Origin: Chrysogorgia sp. JL179-B06
Lineage: Eukaryota; Cnidaria; Anthozoa; Scleralcyonacea; Chrysogorgiidae
Direction: 5' to 3'
Assembly: GCA_035772405.1 (NCBI GenBank)
Contig: JAYKKM010000149.1
Location: 3,955,001 to 4,019,000 of the forward strand
Length of the DNA: 64,000 bases
Below are positions 22,830 through 32,901 of this stretch, piece by piece (position 1 is the stretch's first letter; each line of letters begins with the position of its first letter). The notes beneath the pieces were generated by a model that was not told the DNA's origin, searched no databases, and saw nothing but the letters and a program-made list of their open reading frames with translations. The translations under genes and the position numbers were made by a program.

Positions 22830-23085
22830 GAAGCTTATTTTATGACTTCCAAAACGCTACAGTACTGCTAAAACCGTTCTAGTGTCTGTGCTGAAGTCAA
22901 TATTATTATTAAAATGCTCAGAGTCGCGTTGTATACATACAGTAACGAGGACGGCATTGAGATAATTCTCAGGACTAAAAATTAGCGATTCTCTTTATTT
23001 CGCAGGAAGAATTATTTTGTTTTGAATGACGTCATCGTTGAGGTTGCCGACGTCCAATACCCTCAAAATTTACCTGAGTGGAGAT
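22830..23085. mobile_element. Diverged inverse copy of the 11975-12380 MITE
   Basis: AAATGCTCAGAGTCGCGTTGTA, GATTCTCTTTATTTCGCA and CGTTGAGGTTGCCGACGTCC match, in reverse, segments of the intronic MITE at 11975-12380. The left end is unclear. There is no target duplication that I can see. Confidence 0.5.
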
Positions 23086-23342
23086 ATCGTGTTTCCAACT
23101 ACGTCACAAGACAACGAACCGCGCGTTTCAGATTTCACCAAAAACATTTAGCCAAGACTACGCTCTTGCCGTTAAAGCACAAAAATGCTAGCGAATTTTT
23201 CACTTCATAGACACTTTAAGATGGCGTTGCCATGGGTTCTCCCCTTGGACGACTGTTTTATCTTGTTTCGTTCTTCCGATCACGTTATTGGTTCTTCCTT
23301 TTCTTAATTATCTTAACTCTAAGCATGCAAAAATAAAATTTG

Positions 23343-23692
23343 CTCACGAATGATTTCGCCATATACATATTAAATTCGCCGCTTTCACTCGCCACCAACA
23401 GGCAGACATCTCATCTAAGTTCTAACCATACCGTGGAGCAAGGCTTCTCCTGCGCACTTCCGAAAGTATTTATTTCTTTATTTCGTTTTTTTATTTATTT
23501 CGAAACACAACTTTTTGTATACAGAGGGCTTTAAGAATAATAATTAATATTAGAGAGGGTTTAATATAGTCATACATTATATGGAAAATACCTTTGAGCT
23601 ATTGAGACACATTAAATTCGCCGCAAATGTCTGCCTGCAGTTGGTGTTAAGTGAAAGCGGCGAATTTAATATGTATATGGAGAAATCACTGA
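23343..23692. mobile_element. Foldback MITE (AAATTCGCCGCTTTCACT arms)
   Basis: CCATATACATATTAAATTCGCCGCTTTCACT at the left is mirrored by AGTGAAAGCGGCGAATTTAATATGTATATGG at the right. The inner arms share CAGGCAGACAT/ATGTCTGCCTG. The central 23480-23600 is AT-rich and non-coding. Confidence 0.7.
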
Positions 23693-23704
23693 CTGTTCTG
23701 ACCG

Positions 23705-23780
23705 TGTCACAATAGCTCAAAGGTTAGAGCGCCGAAACGTTGATTCGGCCAGGGTTCGATTCGCGGTTGGGGCAGTCACT
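23705..23780 (+). ncRNA. tRNA-like SINE head (A and B boxes)
   Basis: TAGCTCAAAGGTTAGAGC (23713-23730) is a good A-box/D-arm and GGTTCGATTC (23753-23762) a B-box. The anticodon-like arm CCGAA-ACGTTGA-TTCGG folds, but the T stem and acceptor do not pair properly and position 33 is not T. It therefore reads as a tRNA-derived SINE head or tRNA pseudogene rather than a working tRNA. An inverse piece of its 5' part (CTTTGAGCTATTG) lies at 23592. Confidence 0.5.
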
Positions 23781-24048
23781 TTTTCCATATATGTCTTTGA
23801 CTATATTAATCAAAATTCAAAATCCCAACGTTTCAAGTGAGCTGGAGCCTGGACGTTTCCTTGAAACGAAACTAATGGCGTGTAGAAAAAGTGAGAAGAC
23901 GAAGAAGCAGAAGCAGCAGAAGAAGCATTATATATTTAAGCATCATATATTTAAGCTATTATATATCCGTATAAAGTATTGATGTAAATATCATTTAAAT
24001 GTCTAAGCATACCTCCTCATTAATGTTGAGAGCATATATCGCTATGGT

Positions 24049-25038
24049 TTAATATGGTTCTAATAATGACTCTAGCTTCTTAAAACGTAAATCCTTGCAC
24101 GCTGCTCCTATTGCATTATATGACTTGGTCTTCCGTGGTGTTAAACTACGAGACGGAATATGAGACGACATTGTTCGACTGAATCTTAACTGGTTATTTC
24201 GTCCATCAGTCGCTACACGACTAGTCTGAACCAACGTTCCATTTGTCAAATTCCCTTCCCTTTCAAGTTTTGGAAACGGTGTTGGCATTCTCATCCATGC
24301 TTGTCTCCGTGCTTCTAAAGTCTGTGAATAATGAAACGAAGTATGACAGCGATCATGCTTCAATTGAAGACCTTTCCTTTCGACATTTTCTGCCTCGTCA
24401 TTTGTCAAATGACCACGTGGTGTTGAATCGCCACAACATGGTTTAGTTTTACTAGAACTGGTGTTTAAACTAACATTTCGTGCTTGTCTTTTGGTACTTG
24501 AACTTCCGTTGATCTGACTAGAACAGACTCGTGTCGAATTCCCGGTCGTATGAATTCCCGGTAGTATGACGCATGTTGTTTGTTGAAAACAAGAATCAGT
24601 TTGTTTTTTTCTAGGATCTACTTCGACATTTTCTCGCTGCTTTGATGCCTGCTCTCTCGAATCTATCCCATTACAATAATATGGTGTTAATTCCTGTGGC
24701 GTCACTAAGAAGCTACTTTCGCGTTCCGCCAGGTTTTCTCTTGTCGATCCTACCGTGCTTGGTAGAAATGCAGCTCTATCCATCTGGTAAGACGCCCTAT
24801 TCTTCCCAGATGTTTCACGCCCAGACAAACTGTTTCTTTGAACAAGTTCGATTTCTTTCTCCATCGTCTTTTTGATCAGTTCCTTTTGATTATTTAAATA
24901 CGCCAAGCGTACTGATAACACCTTCTCTTCAGTAGCGTTTTGCTTTTTGACCAGCTCCGAACTATTCTGATTTTCTTGATATTTCTTCGCAAAATCATAC
25001 AGTCGGGTGCTATCATCGACGCGTCTTCTCGAAGTCAT
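24049..25038 (-). CDS. Unrecognised gene, main exon, 329 codons
   Basis: The frame encodes 329 residues from ATG at 25038 to a stop at 24049, beginning MTSRRRVDDSTRLYDFAKKY. Residues 15-75 look helical and charged (possible coiled coil). The middle is rich in Ser, Thr, Asn and Gln, and the C-terminal part is basic (PSRSLTPRKTKSYNAIGAAC). There is no transmembrane segment and no transposon signature. Directly before the ATG, on the minus strand, is a good acceptor (TTTTGTTATTTCTTTAAAG). So this may be the last exon joined in phase 0 to 25156-25221, in which case the ATG is internal. I do not recognise the family. The length of open frame in AT-rich DNA supports a real gene. Confidence 0.55.
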   Translation of the reverse strand: MTSRRRVDDSTRLYDFAKKYQENQNSSELVKKQNATEEKVLSVRLAYLNNQKELIKKTMEKEIELVQRNSLSGRETSGKNRASYQMDRAAFLPSTVGSTRENLAERESSFLVTPQELTPYYCNGIDSREQASKQRENVEVDPRKKQTDSCFQQTTCVILPGIHTTGNSTRVCSSQINGSSSTKRQARNVSLNTSSSKTKPCCGDSTPRGHLTNDEAENVERKGLQLKHDRCHTSFHYSQTLEARRQAWMRMPTPFPKLEREGNLTNGTLVQTSRVATDGRNNQLRFSRTMSSHIPSRSLTPRKTKSYNAIGAACKDLRFKKLESLLEPY

Positions 25039-25155
25039 CTTTAAAGAAATAACAAAACTGGTTTTTGAAGTAAGACAATATAATCCTTCAAGCAGTGAGA
25101 TTCAATCGCGTGCCGTCTCAAATTTCTTTAGCTACTCAAACCGCGTCAAACGCAC

Positions 25156-25221
25156 TTGGATTATACTAACAGAACGTGCTGTCTTCGGCGTCGCGTCTTT
25201 GTCGACATTGCTTGCTTCCAT
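25156..25221 (-). CDS. Possible upstream first exon of the 24049-25038 gene
   Basis: On the minus strand ATG at 25219-25221 opens 22 codons (MEASNVDKDATPKTARSVSI...). They end at a GTGCGT donor-like site in phase 0, which matches the acceptor before 25038. Alternatively it is an upstream open frame of 29 codons. Inference from splice signals only. Confidence 0.35.
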
Positions 25222-25627
25222 CCTCTCATAACATCTGACATGTCTATACATCAGCAAAAGACATCTATTCTTACACCCTCTGTCGGACACCAGTGAAATA
25301 ATGACAGCAATTTAATTCTACTTGCCATGTTGCCAATTGACAATTTCATGTGGTGATCGGTCGATGTCAACGTCATGTCTGGGATTGCGTAGTACGTGCG
25401 AGACAAATTTGGAAATGGAATAGCGCTCCGTCGAGATGACGTCAGTATCCATGTTTGCGCTTTTAATTCTTGCAGCCATGAGCCATGACAAAAGAAAATA
25501 ACTCATTTGCAATCATTTGTGAGTCAAATTTGGTTTGTTTATCCGCATTTTGAGCTATTAATAGCAGCCAGACGCTACGCTATTGGTGTATTTTACTAGA
25601 TAAATCTCGCCATTCTCCTTACAGACG

Positions 25628-26026
25628 CTATGAAGTGACATAAAGTGATGGTGAGACAGATGTTGATTCGAGTGAGTGATCATCAATTAAATTCAGAAAA
25701 TTAACTGGTTCATTTGCAGATGCTAAAGGATCGACATACTGCCCCGTCTGATCTAGCCAACTTTCAACGAGCGCTTCCATGAGCGAGATCAACATTTGTT
25801 GTCTAACTTGTCTTCGTGTGTCCATTTTCGCTTTGATTTCACCCAAGCGATGCGCAATTGCGCATCTACTTTTGGTACTTCCAGTGTAAATGTAAATGTA
25901 AATGTAACTCTCTTTGTTGGCCTTTAAACTATCATTACTTTTCTCGTAATACTGTTTATTTCGCCGCCGTCTTTTCGTTGATGGTGAAAGCAACGGCTGC
26001 ATTTGGACGTTGCTTTCGTCCGCCAT
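25628..26026 (-). CDS. Small unrecognised protein, 132 codons
   Basis: The start is ATGGCGGAC (26018-26026), a composition common at animal start sites. The protein runs MADESNVQMQPLLSPSTKRR, a basic segment RRRRNK, then YIYIYIYTG encoded by a short TGTAAA-type microsatellite. It continues with a helical region (ARRLGEI-like, MLISLMEALVESWLDQTG) and an acidic C-terminus. No family is recognised. The microsatellite could instead lie at an intron edge. It lies about 0.6 kb upstream of, and on the same strand as, the 329-codon gene. Confidence 0.45.
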   Translation of the reverse strand: MADESNVQMQPLLSPSTKRRRRNKQYYEKSNDSLKANKESYIYIYIYTGSTKSRCAIAHRLGEIKAKMDTRRQVRQQMLISLMEALVESWLDQTGQYVDPLASANEPVNFLNLIDDHSLESTSVSPSLYVTS

Positions 26027-26668
26027 GGCGCCATGGTCAAATAATAAATTCGGTAAATTTTACTAGAATTGAAACTTGAATAAATTTTAAAATGTCGCAT
26101 GGTCAAGTGAATGAAACCGATGACTGAATAAGCATTGCAGGCGTACATAAGAACAGCAGGGAACAATAAACGACTGGCATTTAATGCACCACAGCGCCCC
26201 TACCATATTTGGGAGTCAATCTGTGAACTGTGATCAAATCGTGAAATCGAAGACATAATTAGCGGTGTCATGCAAGTGTTTGGTTTAGATTTTCGGCTTT
26301 TGCGCGTTTATATATTTACGGTTGTAATGGATTGTTTCACATAAATGGGACGTATTAATTGTATATTCCGGTATTAAAGTACGAAGTGAATACGGCAATA
26401 ATATACCGCATTGACCTTGCGTCTTGCATTTGAATTTGACGGATTCATTTCGTACCAGCATCGTTCAAACGGTATATCGATCTAAATAAGATTGATGATT
26501 AAATATCCTTCGAGATTAATGAAGTAGAAATAGTTTCGATACTAGTATATTAGGAGTAATCAAAGATTATATAATTGCGTTCGACGCATGTGGTCCAGTA
26601 AATGGCGAATGACGATTGGCAATTATGCTGTAACGAATTATGAAAATAAATAAAGCTAATAAATATAT

Positions 26669-28180
26669 AACAGCGTCTTAATTGAAGGAGACACTGTAAC
26701 TTCGATGTTTTTGACAAGGGTGACATCCTGAGTGATTTCCGTACGTTATTTTAATATTAGGAAGGTATATTTCCCGTTCGTTTGTTCGATTTGAAAGTAG
26801 GGATTGAGAAAAATCCAATTTACCGATCCGATAAATTCCGATCCGATTTACGAGCTGATCGGCCGATTTATCGGTGGTTACTGATATTGGTCGCCAGAAA
26901 TTCTTAACAGTTGAATTTCGGGCCAAACTTCACTTCGCATTGAACGAGCCATATGGTACGCATTACCAACCGCAAGCAGACTAAGACCGTCGCCGATGCA
27001 AATGTGATATTAACATTTAGGCTTCATGTTTGCGTCAGTTTGAAGGGTGGATAAGCTGAGGTTGTCAATGCAATGTGACTATCTGAGACTGTTGCTCACA
27101 TGTCTCTGGCTTTTAAAATGCGTTCAACTACAATCGCGTAATTTTCTTCCAGAAGATATTGTATATTATTGGGCAAAGATGATGTGTCGGTAACCAACTG
27201 CATGACAAAGTACATTAAGTTATGAAGTACGAATGACGGAAGTCGGAAACAAAAAATGTTTCAGCTATAAAGAGAAATATGTCATGCGCCATATCAAATT
27301 CATTGTGGAAAAGTACCGTGTTATAAAAAGGTTGACGTTTTTCTTGACAAACAAAAGGAAATATTACAAGTAGGAAAGCGAGAATAATATTTATCTGGAC
27401 CGCCGATATATGTTGACGCGATCGGCCGATAACCGATCAGCGTAATGCTTCTACCGATGAATTTCCGATTATCGGCTCATCCCTATTTGAAAGTCGCATC
27501 CCTATTTGAAAGTTGACCGCCAGTCGCCAGATACCTGTAAATCGTTCAATTCAGAAATATTACAATCGTGAAGTTCGATTTGGCAAAAGTTTCGCTTGAA
27601 TGGAAAATTTATAACTTCGCGAGGCTTGCTCGTTTCGAGTAAATGTTGTTCGAATTAGATGTATGGTGTTCAAATGATTAGATTGAATTTTGACATTATA
27701 AACACGCCATATGATTACAGTTATACCATATGTTAATTTAAAATGAGAAGGCCATGGATGGGCCATATGATCGCCTTGATACGTGGTTTAGATTGTTATC
27801 GACTGGAACACGGCAACAAATGACAGCGTCTTAATTCAAGGAACACTATATAAACCTCAATGTTTTTGACAACGGTGACCATTCCCGTTCGTTAGTTCGA
27901 TTTGAAATATGACCGTTCGACTGCTAACAAGATTTGGTAAAGTGTCGCTTGAATGGAAAATTTATAACTTCGCGAGGCTTGCACGTTTCGATTAAAAATA
28001 TTGTTCGAATTAGATGTATGGTGTTCAAATGATCAGATTGAATTTTGACATTATAAACGCGCCATATGATTACCATATGTTATTTATTACAAGGCTATAT
28101 GATCGCCTTTATACGTGGTTTATATTCTACATTCCGTATTTATTTTATCCTCCATGCTATAGAAAATTTCTAGCATCATT
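26669..28180. repeat. Tandem duplication, left copy split by a hAT-type MITE
   Basis: ACAGCGTCTTAATT.AAGGA...CGTTCG.T.GTTCGATTTGAAA occurs at 26669-26797 and 27821-27906. AATTTATAACTTCGCGAGGC...ATGTATGGTGTTCAAATGAT occurs at about 27606 and 27959. The second copy lacks the insertion and has ATTTGAAATATGACC, so it gives the empty site for 26798-27485. Confidence 0.75.
26798..27485. mobile_element. hAT-type MITE, perfect 8-bp target duplication
   Basis: The element starts TAGGGATTGAG and ends CTCATCCCTA. TTTGAAAG flanks both sides (26790-26797 and 27486-27493). Subterminal regions contain clusters of CCGAT/ATCGG (ACCGATCCGATAAATTCCGA, CGATCGGCCGATAACCGATC), typical transposase-binding-like subterminal repeats of hAT elements. 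It is 688 bp and non-coding. Just outside, CATCCCTATTTGAAAG is repeated once more at 27497-27512, a small secondary duplication. Confidence 0.85.
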
Positions 28181-28718
28181 CTGCTGGCATGCCTAATCCT
28201 GAACACTTCTACAAGCAAACTTCGTATGCACTGCTTAGTACTAATGCCATAATTTATTCGAAATTCCAAAACGGTAATTTATTCAAATATCTTGATTTCT
28301 TTTAGCCGTAAAGCACAGTAACCTATAACATGCAAGATTAGAATGCGTTCTCCTTCGTCGAACGCAAATATAGTAAAGGAATTGAATGATTCGAAAGCAA
28401 GTCTATAATGTATTAAAATGCTCTGAGTGAGCGTATACTCTAGTAGGCCCTTTTATCATAATATACAACTATATTTACAGATTATCTCATCGACGTCGAT
28501 GTTTATAATTACAAGCTTATATATACAGTCCGAATAAACAATTGTTCATAGTTTATATTAGCGTGCTCCGTGACTATACATGTACACTTCGATGAAGAAA
28601 TCAAAATCAACATGTTTACAGCCCATAGCCTAATGCAAATGAAAAAGTTGTTGGAAAGGTTTATACAATGGTTGTTTGATCGAAAGGCTTACATCTGAAT
28701 TGATTGTCTAATTAACAA

Positions 28719-28820
28719 TTAGTCACTGAAGTCGAGGTGATTATCGGTGAATATTTACCGAGCCGCGAAGCGGCGAGGTAAATATAACGATAATCACCGA
28801 GACTGAGGTGACTAATTGTT
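28719..28820. repeat. 102-bp hairpin element
   Basis: CAATTAGTCACTGAAGTCGA...GGTGATTATCGGT mirrors CGATAATCACCGAGACTGAGGTGACTAATTG, with the loop at CCGAGCCGCGAAGCGGCGAGG, itself a small hairpin. It is a compact foldback. Similar GTCACCTCG/CGAGGTGAC words occur at 39796-39812. Confidence 0.65.
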
Positions 28821-28959
28821 TTAGTAGAAATTCACAGTTGAAGTGGAGATGTTTTAATTATTTTATTTGTTATTTCCGGAAGCTTTCAACAGAATAATAG
28901 AGAGGTTCAGATTTGACGTCCGCTACCGCTACCGCTACCTTAAACGCATTACGCATGCG

Positions 28960-29051
28960 CATTTTCTATTTCTACTTCGGTAGTCGTCGCAGGACACAGT
29001 CCTAGTACCGTAAGAAAGTGTTTTACGGTAGTCGCGACTACTGTTTGAAAG
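28960..29051 (+). promoter_or_regulatory. Putative promoter / 5' untranslated exon of the Myb-like gene
   Basis: A locally GC-richer stretch (GCATTACGCATGCGCATTTT, GTAGTCGTCGCAGG) ends at a strong donor AAAG|GTAAGTTG. A matching acceptor TGCTTTTCAG lies at 30813-30822, just before the ATG at 30843. Reading this as a non-coding first exon is inference; transcription starts cannot be seen. Confidence 0.35.
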
Positions 29052-30842
29052 GTAAGTTGTTTTTGTCAAAATTTGTGTTTTTAACTCTTAAAATTTGAGA
29101 CTATACTTTAAGGGGGTATACACTACAAAAAATAAATATTTTGGTGAATTTTTGAATTAGCCATAAATTAACTGGTTAACCATATTAGAATAGATAATTG
29201 AAAGAATTTTTTCGATTGCAAAGATAGAAATGTTGAAAATTCGTAAAATTCCAAGGCTGGACTGCATTTTCCGCCTTAGCAACTCCCGTAGCAACGTATA
29301 TTTGGATACTTTCCATGTTGCGCACATTTTCTCCCGCACCACCTCTCCCTAAATGAAATGTTATTATATTTTAAAACATTAAGAGTGAATTGATTGGTGC
29401 GTGGGTAGTCATGTGACCGGTCTTCAGGCATATGTGATATTGTTTATTTTGGTTTATGTTAGCGAGAGAAGTTTTTCAACGGGCGGCCGCTTTTGATGGG
29501 AATCAAACTGCTTTTAATTTAGTAGGGCTAAGTTTCCACATTGCCGTGTTTCACAGTTGGCGAGGACATCATTAAGACCAATGACCCGATCCCTGGTCCT
29601 GTAAAAGAATATACAGGATCCTCTGGCTTTGTTGCTAACGAGGGAGGCTGTGACGGTAGGAAACTGGTAGCATCCGCCATTGTTGTTAAACATAAACACG
29701 ACCCTAGAGCGGAAAGTGTAGAAGAAAAGATTTTTTTAAAACTTATAATAATGAGTTAAAGTGTGCAATCTCTCGCTTAGGGTGTATTTGGAGTTCCCTT
29801 TTCGACTTCCCGTTTTAGTTAGGTATTATTTACCCCCGTTGATAAAATCGGGCTACGGCTCATGTCATTTTTGGCTACGACTAGGCATAATGCTCTATAT
29901 AGGTATTTTTTTCCCGGGTGATGCATACGGCATGTGTTTATGTATAATGAACTAGTACTGTGTATGTATACACTAATAACAATCCCCGTGCCACCAATTT
30001 GCGCGCCAATTCTTATGCCCTTCGACCTTCTTCTCCAATGTAAAACAACAACATGACGATATCAACAAGAACACTCGCAAAAACTATAAACAGTAAAATT
30101 CTAATCACTTCGTGACGATCAGTCCTTTGCTACACAAGTCGAAAGTTTTATAGATGAAATAAATATATTACGAAACCTATCCGTGTAATCGTAAACTACA
30201 ACCGTGTGACATATCCAGTTATCGACTTCAACTTTTGAACTTGATTTTCTCTAATTCTGCAATTTGAGCTTTTTGACTTTACTCTGCAAAGGATATCTGG
30301 TAAATATATGACCAAACTTGTTGAAACTTTCACAAATAGTTGTTATGGTGTTGTTTTATGTTCTGAACCTCGAAAATTTTAATAATTTATTTTTGTGTGG
30401 TTGTGAATGGAATAATTTGTGCTGACGTCACAAGTAATGAAGTCATTATTAAAGAAAAAATATTTTTTTCTTGTTAGAAACACAATTTTATTAAGATTTT
30501 TGAGCTTCAGAACAAAAAGGTATATCTGTAGATAATTTTAAGCCTTTTTCTGAGAATGTACGAACTTTGGTTCTTGAGATATCCTTTGCACAAAATAGGT
30601 AACTTTTTCGCTGTTGGCGGTCCTTTACTTGGTTACCATGGCAACAACATATTAATGAAAAGTGTTACTAGCATCAGTTTTATGATATCTCTCTAATGGT
30701 ACAAAAACAATTTAGCCCAAAACAAAATATAAAATTTTAAAATTTTTTGTGGAAGACCACCTTAATAAATAACCGCAGTTAAGTTTTTAAACAAAAATAC
30801 TGACCTAGAAAGTGCTTTTCAGTGGAAACTTAGGTGAACCAG

Positions 30843-30880
30843 ATGGAGTTCTCAGTGGCAGTGAAAAAAGGAGACAGTTC
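30843..30880 (+). CDS. Myb/SANT-like gene, first coding exon
   Basis: ATG in the context CCAGATGG opens 12 codons plus two bases (MEFSVAVKKGDS-) and stops at a GTAAGT donor. Phase 2 matches the acceptor at 31018-31019, completing a serine codon and joining AKKKKLRWEEN. This start is preferred to reading through the intron from 30922. Confidence 0.65.
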
Positions 30881-31019
30881 GTAAGTTTTAGTTTATACAT
30901 AACTTATTATAAAAAGGTCTATTGGCCATAAAATATGCTTGTTATTTTTGTTTTTTCCTACACTACGTCTCTACAGTACTATATCATGTTTATCACACAC
31001 ATATTATTTTGATACGTAG

Positions 31020-31716
31020 GGCTAAAAAGAAGAAGTTGCGTTGGGAAGAAAATCACGATATTTGGCTACTAACAGAAGTAATTTCTATCGAGCCATACAA
31101 ATGGAAACAAGGCTCAAAAGAACGTGGGGAAGCCTTCACAAAAATTGCCAAAAACCTGGCCCAAATACCCAATTCTGGCTTTCCCGATAGCCTCAGTCAG
31201 CGAGCTGTTCGGACCAGGTTTTTTGAACTCCTTGACGTGTTTAAAAAACAAGAATTAAAAGAGATGAGGGCAACCGGAATTGATACAGACTTCGATGAGA
31301 AAACCCAACTATTGACCGATATAAACTGTAGAATGGTGGAGTATGAAAAGGGCTTTTTGTTGGAAAATATAAACAAAAGGGAAAAGGAGGAGAAAGAAAA
31401 AGCGACAGCCGAAGATATGAGAAAAAAAGCAAGTGAAAAATTGAGCGAAACCACGGAGAGAAACGAAGGAGTAAACTCCAAAAAGAGAAAGGCAAGTGAA
31501 TTGGTGGAATACTTGAAGTTAAAGCAGGAAGTAAATAAAGCGAATACTGAGAAAGAGCTTAGCCTACGAGAGGAAGAATTAAGATTGGAAAAGCAACGCT
31601 TAGAAAATCAGAGAGAGTTACAACAACAAATGGCTGAGCAGCTCAAGTTACAACAGCAATGTCAACAAGCCATGTTTAATTTTTTACAAGGTATGTCTAT
31701 GGAAAAGCATAAATGA
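31020..31716 (+). CDS. Myb/SANT-like DNA-binding coiled-coil protein
   Basis: The exon starts after ATACGTAG and encodes 232 residues to the stop at 31714-31716; with the first exon the protein has about 245 residues. After a basic AKKKKLRW segment comes a Myb/SANT-like trihelix region (W-EENHDIWLLTEVISIEPYKW, AFTKIAKNL, LSQRAVRTRFFELLDVFKK). It is followed by a long Lys/Glu/Gln coiled coil (VEYLKLKQEVNKANTEKEL..., LQQQMAEQLKLQQQ) in the last 100 residues. Such proteins are numerous in cnidarian and sponge genomes and resemble both host trihelix regulators and the Myb-like accessory protein of PIF/Harbinger transposons. No transposase lies beside it. A likely polyadenylation signal is at 32029. 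Confidence 0.75.
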
Positions 31717-32607
31717 TTCTGTGCTTATCCAAGGGAAATATTTAATTTACAGTTGTGTTTAAACATTTTGTTTCTGAAAAATTAAGTTGATATGAAAAGC
31801 ATACATTTAATTTATAGTGTTCGGTTTGAACATTGTTTGTACGTTTGAGTAATAATTCTATAATTGTTGTATATATAATTTATATTCTGGATAATTTTTG
31901 TATATAAATTCTGAATAATTTTTATATATAATATATATTCTGAATAATTTTTGTATGTGTATGAATTGTAAAGAATTTTTGAATATTATATATATATATA
32001 TATATATTCTTAAACATTATATAATTAAAATAAAGTCTTGGTCTCATATTTGCTCAAAGGACTTTGTGTGGTTCCACTAAATATATATGGGGGGATTACT
32101 GGCAAAATTTTGCATTTCAAACTGTTTATATATTTAAAATATATTTATATATAAGCCCATGGACTTTTATTATTTTTTGTTTTATTTATGAAATTACTTT
32201 TTTTCGAAAATGTCGAGGCTTGATTGGGAAAGGCTTATTTTCAGGTCGGCCGGTGTGTCGAGAATGAGTAACCCCAGTCATTCAACCTTAGTTACATGTC
32301 CATTGAAAGGGTTACATGTCCATAGGGTCAGGGTTAGCATTGGGCTACAGTAAGTTACCCATTTTTATTTTCCATTAAATAAATTTGGGAGTCATTGATC
32401 CCTGGGAATTAGTGAATGTCAATGGGGTGATTGATCCCTAGCAACAAGTGACCAGGTGTCAGTGATCTCTGGGGATCACACATCTCTATACATACAGTAT
32501 AGCAGAATCATGTGATAAGTCCTCCCCCACTTATAAGTCCCTTCTGCATGCCTATTCCCCCAGAAATAAAAATATAGGCCTTATTGTTTAACAAAACATA
32601 CCTTGTG
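31717..32607. other. AT-rich 3' flank of the Myb-like gene
   Basis: The stretch holds ATATAT microsatellite (31988-32008), AATAAA at 32029-32034 and short GGTTACATGTCCAT repeats near 32290-32325. No gene is seen before the BEL element. Confidence 0.5.
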
Positions 32608-32612
32608 GTTGT

Positions 32613-32861
32613 TGTAGAGAATTGTGTTAACAGACACTTATCTTAATTGGTTCGGAATGCGTTAGTTTAAAAGGATAGTGATGACGGCTAAAATGCAGAG
32701 AAACGGAAGTGAGCTATGAATAAAGAAGAGTTGTGAACTGTGAAGTGAGAGAGAGAGAGTGAGTGAGTAAACATCGTGTGTACACCGAAATAAACGAGAA
32801 ACCTTTCTATAAATATTGTGAAGTTTGGGAAGGGCACGGGCTCTTAGTCTGATTCCCAACA
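32613..32861 (+). repeat. BEL/Pao 5' LTR (middle inverted relative to 3' LTR)
   Basis: It begins TGTAGAGAATTG, ends GATTCCCAACA, and is preceded by GTTGT (32608-32612). Bases 32804-32861 match the end of the 3' LTR directly. Bases 32617-32803 match 38202-38380 only as reverse complement. A candidate primer-binding site (TGGCACCTCCGACGGG) follows from 32865. Confidence 0.85.
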
Positions 32862-32901
32862 CAGTGGCACCTCCGACGGGATACAGAGAAAGAAACGTGA
32901 G

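Noticed and set aside
29514..29759. Short frames on both strands, including a minus-strand MADATSFLPSQPPS start
   Set aside because: The 50-codon minus frame has a good start context but no donor or partner exon that I can identify; kept only as a note.
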